Assembly: GCA_029582155.1 (NCBI GenBank)
Contig: CM055899.1
Span: 85,897,056 to 85,961,055, forward strand
Length of the DNA: 64,000 nucleotides
Direction: 5' to 3'
Origin: Panopea generosa
Taxonomy: Eukaryota > Mollusca > Bivalvia > Adapedonta > Hiatellidae
In this document: positions 12,551-24,934 of the stretch, piece by piece
Numbering within the stretch: the stretch's first letter is position 1
Layout of the letters: each line of letters starts with the position of its first letter
Made by a program: the position numbers and the translations under genes
Notes under the pieces: model-generated
The model's input: only the letters and a program-made list of their open reading frames with translations
What the model was told of the DNA's origin: nothing
Databases searched by the model: none

Positions 12551-13925
12551 GATAACCTAAAAAGCTCAGATACGTGCAATTATTTCCAATTAAAAAGTTC
12601 AGTAAAATCCAGAAAGCCCATGTAAGATATTCCAGTTTAAAAAACTCAGACGAGGGAGCTCATGTAAGCAATGCAAATCTAGAACGCTCAGGCAAAAATT
12701 ACCTATCATTCTAAATATCTCAGACATGACTCTCATTTTAGATAACTCAGACAGACTCTCCCATTCTAATTATTTCAGACAGAACTCCATTTTTAAATAT
12801 CTCATACAGACTTTCCCATTCTAATTATCTCAGACAGGACGCCCTTTCTAAATATCTCAGACAAGCACTACCATTCTAAATATCTCAGACAAGCACTCCT
12901 TTTATAATTATCTCAGACAGACACTCCCATCATAATTATCTCAGACAGGCACCCCCCTCATTCTCTAATTATCTAAGGTAAGAACTCCCATTCTAATTAA
13001 TTCAAACCGACACTCCCATTCTAATTATCTCAGACAATCAGTCCCATTCTAATTATCTCAGACAGGCACTCCCATCATAATTATCTCAGGCACTCCCCAT
13101 TCTCTAATTATCTAAGGCAGGCACTCCCATTCTAATTAATTCAGACAGACATTCCCATTCTAATTGTCTCAGACAAGCACCTCCATTCTAAATATCTTAG
13201 ACAGGCACTCCGATTCTAAATATACAAGACAGGCACTCACATTCTAATTATCTCATGCAAGTTATCCAATATCCAATTCTAATTATCTCAGACAATCACT
13301 CACATTCTAATTGTCTCGAACAGACACTCCCATTCTAATTACCTCAGGCAAGCACTACCATTCTTATTTCCTCAAGCAAATAGTCCCATCCTAATGATAT
13401 AAGGCAGGCTCTCCCATTCTTGTTATCTCAGGCAGGCACTCCCATCCTAATTATCTCAGACAGGCACTCCCATCCTAATTATCTCAGGCAGGCACTCGCA
13501 TTCTAATTAATTCAGACAGACACTCCCATTATAATTATCTCAGACAAGCACTCTCGTTCTAAATATCTCAGACAGGCACTTCCATTCTAAATATCCCAGA
13601 CAGGCAGTCACATTCTAATTATCTCAGACAGGCACTCATATTCTGATTACCTCAGACAAGCACTCCCATTCTAATTATCTCAGGTAAGCAGTCCTATTCT
13701 AATTTCCTCAGGCAAGCAGTCCCATTCTAATTATCTCAAGGAAGCAGTGGATACTAATTATCTCAGGCAAGCGCTTCATTTCTAATAACCCGAGGCAATC
13801 AGTCTAATTTTAATTACCTCTGGCAAGCAATCCCATTCTAATTATTGCAGACAAGCAGCCCCATTCTAATTATCTCAGGCAAACACTCGTATTCTAACTT
13901 CCTAAGGCAAGCACTTCTGATATAA
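12551..13925. repeat. 28-bp minisatellite array I
   Basis: The unit is anchored by 'ctaattatctcagacaggca' followed by 'ctcccatt', period 28 bp, over about 1.3 kb. The left end (12551-12690) is more degenerate. Units match array II (14.09-16.24 kb) at the CTA, CTCAGA, CT-CC and AT positions, so the two arrays share ancestry. Confidence 0.9.
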
Positions 13926-14089
13926 AATAAAGGAAAATAGGATAACGCTTCGAATCTTAGACTCGAACATTCAGACAGGTTAGCTAGAAGACTCGGATAT
14001 GGGTCATCCGTGACTTAAAGAAGCTTAGATTAGATCCTCAAATCTAACCTTTAACTCAGATTTCGGCTGCAAAGATAAGCACATCCAGT

Positions 14090-16243
14090 TTTAAAAAAGT
14101 CGGACAAGCACTTCGGGTTTAAAAAGCGAAGGTAAACACTCCTCATCTATAAAACTCAGAAATAAACAACCGATCTAGTAAAGTCATAAATGAACTACCA
14201 ATCTAAAAAACTCAGGACTAAACTACCAATCTAGAAAATTCAGAAATGAACTCCCAATCTAGAAAACTAAAAAATGAACTACCACTCTAGAAAATTCAGA
14301 AATGAACTACCAATCTAGAAAACTCAGAAATGAACTACCATTCTATAAAACTCAGAAATGACCGACCACTCTAGAAAACTCAGAAATAAACTAGCGATCT
14401 ATAAAACTAAGAAATAAACTACCGATCTAGAAATCTCAAAAGTGAACTACCGATTTAGAAAATTCAGAAATGACCTACCACTCTAGAAAACTCAGAAATA
14501 AACTACCGATCTATAAAACCTAGAAATGAACTCCCAATCTAGAAAACTAAAAACTGAACTACCACTCTAGAAAACTCAGAAATGAACTACCAATCTAGAA
14601 AACTCAGAATTGAACTACCAATCTATAAAACTAAGAAATAAACTACCGATCTAGAAATCTCAAAAGTGAACTACCGATTTAGAAAATTCAGAAATGACCT
14701 ACCACTCTAGAAAACTCAGAAATAAACTACCGATCTATAAAACCTAGAAATGAACTCCCAATCTAAAAAACTAAAAAATGAACTACCACTCTAGAAAACT
14801 CAGAAATGAACTACCAATCTAGAAAACACAGAATTGAACTACCAATCTATAAAACTCAGAAATAACCGACCACTCTAGAAAACTCAGAAATAAACTACCG
14901 ATCTATAAAACTAAGAAATAAACTACCGATCTAGAAATCCCAGAAATGAACAACCGATCTTGAAAATTCAGAAAATGACCTACCACTCAAGAAAACTCAG
15001 AAATAAACTGCTGATCTATAAAACTCAGAAATAAATTACCGATCTAGAAAACCTAGAAATGAACTACCAATCTATAGAACTCAGAAATGATCTACCACTC
15101 TAGAAAACTCGGAAATAAACTATTTATCTATAAAACCCATATACACTACCGATCTAGAAAAGTCATAAATGAACTACCAACTTAAAAAACTCAGAAATGA
15201 CCTACCGATCTATAAAACTCGAAATAAACTATCGATCTAGAAAAGTCATAAATGAATTACCATTCTAGAAAACTCATAAATGATCTACAATCTAGAAAAC
15301 TCAGAAATGACCTACCTATCTAGATAACTCAGAAATAAACTACCGATCTATAAAACGGAGAAATAAACTACAGAACTAAAAAAGTCATAAATGAGCTACC
15401 AATCTAAAAAACTCAGAAATTACCTACCAATCTAGAAAACTCAGAAATGACCTACCTATCTAGATAACTCAGAAATAAACTACCGATCTATAAAACGGAG
15501 AAATAAACTACAGAACTAAAAAAGTCATAAATGAGCTACCAATCTAAAAAACTCAGAAATTACCTACCAATCTAGAAAACTCAGAAATGAACTCCCAATC
15601 TAGAAAACTCAGAATTAAACTACAATCTAGAAATATCAGAAATTACCTACCGATCTTGAAAACTCAGAAATGACCATCCTATCTAGAAAACTCAGAAATG
15701 ACCTACCTATCTAGCAAACTCAGAAATGACCTACCGATCTAAACACTCAGATATGACCTTCCTATCTAGAAAACTCAGAAATGACTTACCTATCTAGAAA
15801 ACTAAAAAATGACCAACCTATCTAGCATACTCAGAAACGACCTACCGATCTAGAAAACTCAGAAATTAACTACCAATCATGAAAACTCAGAAATGAACTC
15901 CCAATCTAGAAAACTCAGAAATGAACTACCGATCTAGAAAAACTCAGAAATGACCTTACTATCTAGAAAACTCAGAAATGATCTACCGATCTAGGAAATT
16001 CAGAAATGACCTACCAATCTAGAAAACTCAGAAATGACCTACCGATCTAGAAAACTCAGAAACGACCTACCTATCTACTACCACTCTAGAAAACTCAGAA
16101 ATGACCTACCGATCTAGAAAACTCAGAAATGACCTACCTATCTAGAAAACTCAGAAATGAACTACAATCTAGAAAACTCAGAAATGACCTTCCTGTCTAG
16201 AAAACTCAGAAATGACCTACCGATCTAGAAAACTCAGAACATT
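14090..16243. repeat. 28-bp minisatellite array II with 140-bp higher-order repeats
   Basis: The unit is anchored by 'ctagaaaactcagaaatga' then 'cctaccgat', period 28 bp, about 75 units. Higher-order structure is visible: the block starting 'cctacctatctagataactc' at 15311 recurs at 15451, exactly 140 bp (five units) later. A multi-unit duplication also spans about 14400-14860. Confidence 0.93.
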
Positions 16244-16539
16244 TTTTTTTATTTCCCAAAATTTGGCCATAGTTGTTTTATGAGAAGTTTTATTCGGAAT
16301 TAAACAGGTTTGACCTCTATGGATAATTAACTAAACCGTCTCAAATGGCATGGTTTTGCGTTCTAATCCGTATCTTGGATACTGCTTGGCACATATCAGC
16401 CGTAATTGGTTCGAAGTTGTATACTACGTTGTACTTTTCAAATCCTTGTACCGTTATCTAGTATCAACGGACGTCATCCCCACCAAAAATAACAATAAAA
16501 ATGACGTTTTTAGTGTGTTTCAAAAGTGTGCATTATTTA
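16244..16539. other. No gene seen
   Basis: Unique sequence between the 28-bp array and a CA repeat. Confidence 0.5.

Positions 16540-16595
<56 letters not shown>
16540..16595. repeat. CA dinucleotide microsatellite
   Basis: Uninterrupted run of about 27 CA units. Confidence 0.98.
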
Positions 16596-16596
<1 letters not shown>

Positions 16597-17198
16597 GATT
16601 AATCGGACTAAAATAAATACACTGTCTATTAATGCCATAGACAATGTTTGATATCGCTACTCCGTATTTTGACGAAGATATTGGAAACACAAAAGTCGCT
16701 ATTCCGTTCATTATGTATGTATATATATATATATCAGTTTTAGAAAATAAATTGTTCCGAATATCGACATTCTTACAACGCGGATTTCTGCCGTGCTTCA
16801 ATCGATTTTCATTTCAATTAAACATGGTACCGTGACACGATTATTAATAAGTTAATAATAACATATTTATAAATAAATGGTTATGAAATCACATATTAAT
16901 ATGAAACCTTAATTAAAACGTTGGCACATACTGTATGTAAGGCCAGCTATATAAATACAAAACGATGACGGTTTTGATACATTATTTATTTGGAAGACAA
17001 TTGTTTGCAGTAGTTTCCGGCCATTAATTAAGTAAAAGCATGATAGACAGGTTACCTTCAACTCGGCTCCTTGATAAAACTGTCCACGTGACTTACATAA
17101 TTAATTAGCACTTTATACATAACGAAAAATTTATTAAGAAAGATTTCATGTAGCGACTTTCATCAAAGATATCAATTTAATGGCGACTTTATTAACTG
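16596..17198. other. No gene seen
   Basis: AT-rich unique DNA. Nothing is supported. Confidence 0.5.
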
Positions 17199-17403
17199 GG
17201 TTTAACACATGACAGGTTCTATATCAAGTTTTATCGGTGGAGGAAGAATGGATCTGAGTAAATTCTTCGTCTTTACGCAAGTAACAGTCAAACCTCCTCA
17301 CATAAAGTTTTGTTTGACCGATCGAGTCTCGAAACCAATACCTCAGCGTTAAGAAGGGATCACTTGACGACAGAGCCGTTATACCACTCGGTCACAGAGA
17401 TCT
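17199..17403 (-). mobile_element. tRNA-derived SINE, family A
   Basis: The plus strand shows the tail 'gggtttaacacatgacag', the body 'caagttttatcggtggagga' and the inverted head. On minus, the A box is TGACCGAGTGGT and the B-box region is GGTTTCGAGACTCG. It is diverged from the 1.2 and 35.4 kb copies. Confidence 0.8.
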
Positions 17404-17434
17404 CGTAACAACCTACGCTGCTGATAATATATAC

Positions 17435-19840
17435 ACCAAATGGTAACAATAACATCAATAGTAACAATAGCAAGAATGGTAACAATAACACTTTGAAATA
17501 ACAACCAACGTTACTGGTAACATTTAAACTAACGGTAACAATAACATCAATAGTAACAATAACACAAATGGTAACAATAACACTTTAAAATAACAACCTA
17601 CGCTACTGGTAACATTAAAACCAAATCGTAACAATGGCATCAATAGTAACAATAACACTTTTAAATAACAACCTACGCTACTGATATAATATACACCAAT
17701 GGCAACAATAACACCAATAGTAACACTATCAAGAATAGTAACAATAACACTTTTAAAATAACAACTATGCTACTGATAAAACCAAATCGTAACATCAAAA
17801 GTAACAATAACAAAAATGGTAACAATAACACTTTGAAATAACAACCTACGCTTCTGGTAACATTAAAACCAAATCGTAACAATAACATCAATAGTAACAA
17901 TAACACGAATGGTAACAATAACACTTTAAATAACAACCAACGCTACTGGTAACATTTACACCAATGGTAATAATAACATCAATAGTAACAATAACAACAA
18001 TGGTAACAATAACACTTTAAAATAACAACCTACGCTACTGATAACATTAATACTAACAATGGTAATAAGGGTAACAATAACACTTTAAAATAACAACCTA
18101 CGCTATTGGTAACATTAACATCAATGGTAATAATAACATCAAAAGTAACACTATCAAGAAGAGTTACAATAACACTTTAAAATAACAACCTACGTTACTG
18201 GTAACATTTAAACTAACGGTAACAATAACATCAATAGTAACAATAACACAAATGGTAACAATAACACTTTAAAATAACAACCTACGCTACTGATATAATA
18301 TACACCAATGGCAACAATAACACCAATAGTAACACTATCAAGAAGAGTAACAATAACACTTTTAAAATAACAACTATGCTACTGATAAAACCAAATCGTA
18401 ACATCAAAAGTAACAATAACAAAAATGGTAACAATAACACTTTGAAATAACAACCTACGCTTCTGGTAACATTAAAACCAAATCATAACAATAACATCAA
18501 TAGTAACAATAACACGAATGGTAACAATAACACTTTAAAATAACAACCAACGCTACTGGTAACATTTACACCAATGGTAATAATAACATCAATAGTAACA
18601 ATAACAACAATGGTAACAATAACACTTTAAAATAACAACCTACGCTACTGATAACATTAATACTAACAATGGTAATAAGGGTAACAATAACACTTTAAAA
18701 TAACAACCTACGCTACTGGTAACATTAACATCAATGGTAATAATAACATCAAAAGTAACACTATCAAGAAGAGTTACAATAACACTTTAAAATAACAACC
18801 TACGTTACTGGTAACATTTAAACTAACGGTAACAATAACATCAATAGTAACAATAACACAAATGGTAACAATAACACTTTAAAATAACAACCTACGCTAC
18901 CGGTAACCTTAAAACCAAATCGTAACAATGGCATCAATAGTAACACTATCAAGAAGAGTAACAATAACACTTTAAAATAACAACCTACGCTACTGGTAAC
19001 ATTAAAACCAAATCGTAACAATGGCATCAATAGTAACAATAACACGAATGGTAACAATAACACTTTAAAATAACAACCTACGCTACTGGTAACATTAACA
19101 CCAATGGTAATAATAACACCAATAGTAACACTATCAAGAAGAGTAACAATAACACTTTAAAAATAACACCTATGCTACTGATAAAACCAAATCGTAACAT
19201 CAAAAGTAACAATAACAAAAATGGTAACAATAACACTTTGAAATAACAACCTACGCTTCTGGTAACATTAAAACCAAATCGTAACAATAACATCAATAGT
19301 AACAATAACACGAATGGTAACAATAACACTATAAAATAACAACCAACGCTACTGGTAACAGTAACACCAATGGTAATAATAACATCAATAGTAACAATAA
19401 CAACAATGGTAACAATAACACTTTAAAATAACAACCTACGCTACTGATAACATTAATACTTACAATGGTAATAAGGGTAACAATAACACTTTAAAATAAC
19501 AACCTACGCTACTGGTAACATTAACACCAATGGTAATAATAACATCAATAGTAACAATAACAACAATGGTAACAATAACACTTTAAAATAACAACCTACG
19601 CTACTGATAACATTAATACTAACAATGGCAAGATGATTAACAATAACACTTTTAAATAACAACCTACGCAACTGGTTACATTAACATCAATGGTAATAAT
19701 AACATCAATAGTAACAATAACAATGGTAACAATAACACTTGAAAATAACAACCTACGCTACTGGTTACATTAACACCAATGGTAATAATAACATCAATGG
19801 TAACAGTAACATTAATGGTAACAATAACACTTTTTCTCCA
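17435..19840. repeat. GTAACAATAACA-based minisatellite with higher-order units of about 610-680 bp
   Basis: The basic motif 'ggtaacaataacacttt' alternates with 'ataacaacctacgctactgg' in subunits of about 90-110 bp. Large blocks are duplicated: the segment with 'catttaaactaacggtaac' recurs near 17520, 18200 and 18815, giving steps of about 680 and 613 bp. Reverse-strand open frames of L/V-rich repeat protein are artefacts. Confidence 0.93.
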
Positions 19841-19911
19841 CCAATAAAACTGGATGTCAAATATATTCGTTAATGTGTGAAAATAGCATTGGATCCTGTT
19901 CAATAGGGTCG
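19841..19911 (+). mobile_element. SINE family A 3' fragment
   Basis: Matches the 3' part of the plus-strand copy at 60.04-60.12 kb: 'caccaataaaact' followed by 'gtgaaaatagcattgg'. It abuts the preceding minisatellite, so the array may have grown next to or inside a SINE. Confidence 0.6.
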
Positions 19912-20215
19912 TAACAACGCAGTAGCATAGCAGTGCAGTCCCACTGGTCGTTCTAGTGTTGTTACGATGTATTGTTGCAATTATGAAATAAAAGATGTTT
20001 AAACGAAAACATGTTTAGATAATTATTTTAGTTATTCAATAAAAAAATGGCATTTTTACATAAAAAAAATAGTGAGATTTTAACGCATCAGCTAATGGAA
20101 TGTGTCATAACTCGCTGAGTTGTGCTGTGAGTAATGGGCCTATATCGTAGTTCGCCGAGTGGTACTGCAATTAACAGAAAAATGTACCATATTCTACCGA
20201 GTGATATCGCAATTA
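19912..20215. other. No gene seen
   Basis: Contains short repeated phrases of the type 'tgagttgtgctg' / 'cgagtggtactgcaattaac' that also appear at 20460-20530. No gene. Confidence 0.45.
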
Positions 20216-20440
20216 GTCTATCCCAAAACCAAATATCAGAAACCTGGAATCAGGTCTATTAATCCTAAATGTCATGCCTTTCCCGCAATTCATAGCAATT
20301 GAACGCTTGCTAAACTATGACGTCATTCGAACTGTCCCGTAGCCACTGACCAATCAACGTGCTCAAATGTTCTGCCATATAACGGACCCAATCGGGAGAG
20401 CTGGGTCCGTTCTGCAGACTAGTCCCGCGTAGACTATATC
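20216..20440 (-). repeat. Dispersed repeat C, copy 3 (longest)
   Basis: Shares the core with the copies at 1.68, 7.64 and 50.85 kb. The outer part 'gggagagctgggtccg' (about 20394-20410) matches the start of the 50.85 kb copy inverted, which defines an element of at least about 200 bp. Confidence 0.75.
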
Positions 20441-21209
20441 ACAATTAACGGGAAGGTACCGTGATTACCCGAGTAGTATCGCAATTAACGGAAATGAACC
20501 GTGATGTCTGAATTGCACCGCAATTAACAGAAATAAATCACAGTTCACTTTCATCAAGGAACTATAGGTCTCTCACTTAAGAATTACCTCCCTTACATGA
20601 CCCTTACATTAAGATTATTACGCCCGAAAAATTAAAGCTGTGTAAATTGGTGTGGCATATTTTTGTTTGAAAATGATTAAAATGTTCCCGTTTTTTTTCT
20701 CAAATGAGAAGAATGGAACATTGCCATGAGTTGTGTAAAGTTTGGCTGACACTGTTTGCTATTTGATGAAGATATAGCAGTTTGAAGATGCGTAGTGATA
20801 CACTGCAAAAAAATGACAGAATTGTCAAAAATGAAGGGGTGTGTTAAAATCATGGATATTGTGAAAAAGCAACCTGTACAATATTTGGAGCAACAGATGA
20901 CTCTATGGAAACAAGGTGCTTTTAGATCCATTGGCATTATGTTCACTGTTTCAGAAGTGCATTTATCTGTATGTAGAACAGTAAAAAGTAATTGTGGTGT
21001 GAGACGTTATAGAGGAAGCATTGTTTTCTTGATTAAAGATTTCCTTGCTTTAACTAAGTATTATTACAGTAGATATATATTTTAAGATTTTTGATGAAAT
21101 TCAAGAGATTTTTCAGTTATATATTTACGGATGAAAATAGTGAAATTATAAATAATAATATCCCTGTTTTAAATCTTAAATTTAAAATGAAAAGTTTTGT
21201 TTCACGTAA
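20441..21209. other. Possible degraded retrotransposon body, unresolved
   Basis: Plus-strand frames (20795-21085, 21091-21306) and an overlapping minus frame (20677-20946) have fairly ordinary amino-acid composition but no motif I can name. The position just upstream of the LINE tail suggests decayed LINE sequence. This is inference only. Confidence 0.3.
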
Positions 21210-21870
21210 AACATTAGATTATATTAATTGTACTACTGCAACAATAAAACCCGCCCCTGGCGTTGCAGTTCTACCACAGTGGAAGATGAAAGTCATGTTA
21301 TTTTAGAATGTCATCTTTATAATGATCTTAGAAATATTTTATTTGAAAAAGCAGATGCAACTAATGATAATTTTAATAATTTGTCAAATATTGATAAGAC
21401 AGTATTCTTATTTTCCCACTCTTCTTTGATTCGTGTTTGTGCCAAAACCGGTTTTAACATATAACAAAGACGTGCATTTTAACTCTGTAAATAATGCAGT
21501 TTTTTGTTTTATATGACTGTATAATGTTACCTTTTTATCAAATCCTATGTGTATGCTGCAAATTAGTTCTTTTCTGATCTAATCAGAGGGGATAATCGAT
21601 ATTTTTTATATTGCGCACAAGTGTTTTTTTTTCTTGTCAGAATTTTAAAATGTTGTGTATCTTAATACTTTTTTAATAAATCGATTTACAGCATTACACA
21701 TAATCTTATTATGTGAATAAATAATTGTATTTTGCATTGTGTGATAGTCTCTTGTAATTCATATATTTGAATGACTATGTACATATACCGTATGATATTA
21801 ATGTTATTGTTATTGCGATATACATAGATGAGACTGAAATAAAGATTAAATATATACCGCTTTAGTGTTC
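21210..21870 (+). mobile_element. 3' end of a non-LTR retrotransposon (LINE), degenerate
   Basis: One frame (about 21228-21464) encodes VEDESHVILECHLYNDLR followed by a hydrophobic/charged tail ending at a stop. The pattern of a DE-H pair, then C, then a Y-x-x-x-R segment is typical of the zinc-knuckle-like tail after the reverse transcriptase of many LINEs. The upstream RT is missing or unreadable. An AT-rich 3' region follows, ending near 'gactgaaataaag'. It looks like a 5'-truncated dead copy. Confidence 0.6.
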
Positions 21871-22250
21871 ACTCGGTGAAATTAAAATGATAATTCACTG
21901 AAACGAACAATCATTCGCTCTATTAAAGTTCTCCTAGTTACTGTATGGTGCAGTTTTCCGCTGTATGGTAATGTGTGCAGTGGTGTTTGCATACTAATTG
22001 TTCATACATACATACTATGTACATGTGTATACAACATTATCGACAAGGTACATAATCAGCTCATCTAACGTTAACAATGAATCAATCGCAAATGAATAAT
22101 TTAACAGCCCTTCATATAATTATAAAAAGACATGTAAATGATTCAGTTTATCTATTCTAATTCGCTTATGTATGTTACATCTGGAGTGGTTCATCGTTTA
22201 TAACAATGACATGTATACTGGTCTCACAAAACAAAGTTTTGCCTTAGCCA
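21871..22250. other. No gene seen
   Basis: AT-rich unique DNA. Confidence 0.5.
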
Positions 22251-22515
22251 GTTATTTTGTTAAGAAGAAGAATACGAAGAAGAAAAAAGGAGAAGAAGAA
22301 GACGAAGAAGAAGAAAAAGAAGACGTATATATTAAGAAACTGAGAAGAAGAAGAATGAAGAAAAAGAAGAAGAAGATTGGACGAAAAGAAGAAGAAGAAG
22401 AAGAAGAAATAGACGTATAGATAAACAAGATGGGAAGAAGAAGAAGAAGAATGAAGAAGAAGAAGAAGAAGAAGAAGAAGAAAAAGAAGAAAAAGAAGAA
22501 GAAGAAGAAGAAGAA

Positions 22516-22561
<46 letters not shown>

Positions 22562-22629
22562 TGATGATGTGATGATGATGGTGATGATGAAAAAAAGGAA
22601 GAAGAAGAAGATAATGAGAAACAGAAGAA

Positions 22630-22690
<61 letters not shown>

Positions 22691-22735
22691 AGAAGAATAA
22701 GAAGAAGAAGAAGAAGAAGAAGAAGAATTAGATGG
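22251..22735. repeat. Compound GAA / GAT / GAAA microsatellite
   Basis: Purine-rich block: GAA runs (22265-22515), a GAT run (22515-22590), then GAA and GAAA runs to 22730. One strand is almost pure purine for nearly 500 bp, which favours triplex (H-DNA) structures. The open frames on both strands are artefacts. Confidence 0.97.
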
Positions 22736-23055
22736 CAAATTATTCTTTTTGAATATTGTTTTTATTTAATTCTGAAGTATTTATAAGCTGCGGATTAACA
22801 CACCTGATGTTGATAGATTTTTAGACAAATGATTTATGTGAAGATCGTGTTCTTTTTTCCAAATTAATAGTTAGTACATCTTTTAACGAGTATGTGTACA
22901 ATACCGTGATTAAGTGTTATTTTTATTGAATAATTATTGCGATATTATAGTGCTGCATTGTCTCTTATAATTCTGTATAGAATGAGTAAACACAGCAAAA
23001 TGGTTCACTAATTTAAATGCATGTGAGATTTTGTATATAGTATTATGAGACTTTA
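22736..23055. other. No gene seen
   Basis: AT-rich unique DNA. Confidence 0.5.
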
Positions 23056-24095
23056 ATGAACGAAGTTCAGATATAGGTACAAGTAACAGTTGAACGTCAA
23101 ATATTTAGAAAGTCAAATAAACAAAATTATATGAGATATAGTTGAACATCGAATATTTAAAAAATCAAATAAATGAAATTATAAAAGTAACATTTGAACG
23201 TCGAATGTTGAGAAAATCAAATAAACAAAATTAAATTGGTAACAGTTGAACGTCGAATGTTGAGAAAATCAAATAAACAAAATTAAATTGGTAACAGTTG
23301 AACGTCGAATGTTGAGGAAATCAAATAAACAAAACTATATAGGTAACGGTTGAACATCGAATATTTAGAAAATCAAATAAACAAAATTATATAGTAAGAG
23401 TTGAACGTCAGTTATTTAGAAAATCAAATAAAGAACATTATGTAGGTAACAGTTGAAATTCGAATGTGCAGAAAATCAAATAAACAAAATTATATGGGTA
23501 ACAGTTAAACGTCGAATATTTAGAAAATCAAATAAACAAATTTATATAGGTAACAATTGAACGTCTAATATTTAGAAAATCAAATAAACAAAATCATATG
23601 GGTAACAGTTGAACGTCGAATATTTAGAAAATCAAATAAACAAAATTATATGGGTAACAGTTGAACGTCGAATATTTAGAAAATCAAATAAACAAAATTA
23701 TATGGGTTATATTTGAACGTCGAATATTTAGAGAATCAAATAAACAAAATTATATAAGTAACAGGTGAACGTCGAATGTTTAGAAAATCAAATAAACGAA
23801 ATGATATGGGAAATAGTAGAAATTAAAAGAAACGCAATTATATGGGTAATAATTGAACGGGAGATGTTCAGAAAACAAAAGAAAAACACTAATATAGGTA
23901 ATCGTTGAAGGGGGGGGGGGGGGGGGGGGGGGGGGGATGGTTAGAAATTAAAGAGGTGGAGGGGATTTAAATATAGGGAATAGATGAATAGGGACTGTTT
24001 AAAAATTAAAGGAAATGAAAATATACAGGTAATAGCTGAATGGAATTTTTTTAGTAATTAAAAATAAACGAAATTATATAGATAATAGTTGAAGG
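23056..24095. repeat. 52-bp minisatellite with a 27-G homopolymer
   Basis: Anchors 'ggtaacagttgaacgtcgaa' and 'agaaaatcaaataaacaaaa' repeat with a 52-bp period (for example 23601, 23653), about 15 clear units to 23830 and then degenerate units to 24095. In the degenerate part, positions 23910-23936 are an uninterrupted run of 27 G where other units read 'gttgaacggg'. Confidence 0.93.
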
Positions 24096-24930
24096 GAGAG
24101 AGTTGATTCACTCTGTAACCACCATTGTTATAGAATAAGTAAAAAATAAACAAAATTGCGTTTCGTTGAAAACATGCACATATAAACAAGTTTTATGGCG
24201 ATCGTTTTGTGGAGATATGCACCAATAACAGTATAGAGTATACTCCGGCGACCAGCTGCACACCTTACACAACGTTCTATTTCGGCTCAAATACGCTCGG
24301 AGGGAAATATGGAGGGAATCCAACCATTGAACCGATGCTATAGGACAATATTTATGAAAGAGAATGTGACGTATAGCAAGATAGAATTTCAAAATTATTT
24401 TTAAGAAAGGTAAGCAGTTTGAGTTTTTTTAAACGTGTGCGCCGTGTGTGTTTTTCATACATGCACCCCGTGTGTATTGTATACTTGTACCCTGTGTGTA
24501 TGTGTGTGCCCATTTCATAAACATTCGTAAGTAAGTTCGAACAAATTGTTACAACCAGGAACATTTCATTTGCGCATTTTTTGCCAGTTTTTTAAAAGAT
24601 AATATTTACGTTTTTAAGTCTTACTGAAATTCGTAAAATGAAAACACTAATGAATTGCCCGACCTTTTTTCTTAAACTTTCGAAGGTTGCTGAAACGGGC
24701 CACAGATTAACACATAGGTTACGAGGTCAGATACGTGCATTGTACATAGTTGATAGAGTAGAGGTACAGTATATCACAGAATTATAGAGAGAAGGAAAAG
24801 CAACTGATTGAGATTTTGTGAAATGAAATCTCGCGTAGTCACACAAAATCTCGCGATATCTCGTCGCGTCCATTCATCTCAGTAATACGAACGCTCAACA
24901 AATCGAGACCATTACCAGTTAAGTTATATA
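24096..24930. other. No gene supported
   Basis: Contains minus-strand open frames (24108-24392, 24352-24564) without recognised domains. A perfect 11-bp inverted repeat 'gagattttgtg'/'cacaaaatctc' lies at about 24813-24855, next to repeated 'aatctcgcg' words. Confidence 0.45.
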
Positions 24931-24934
24931 TGTT

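Noticed and set aside
12551-16243. CRISPR-like array (28-bp repeats)
   Set aside because: Units are contiguous with no unique spacers, there are no cas genes, and the DNA is animal.
24108-24564. Minus-strand cysteine-containing frames as exons
   Set aside because: No signal peptide, domain or consistent splice phases were found.
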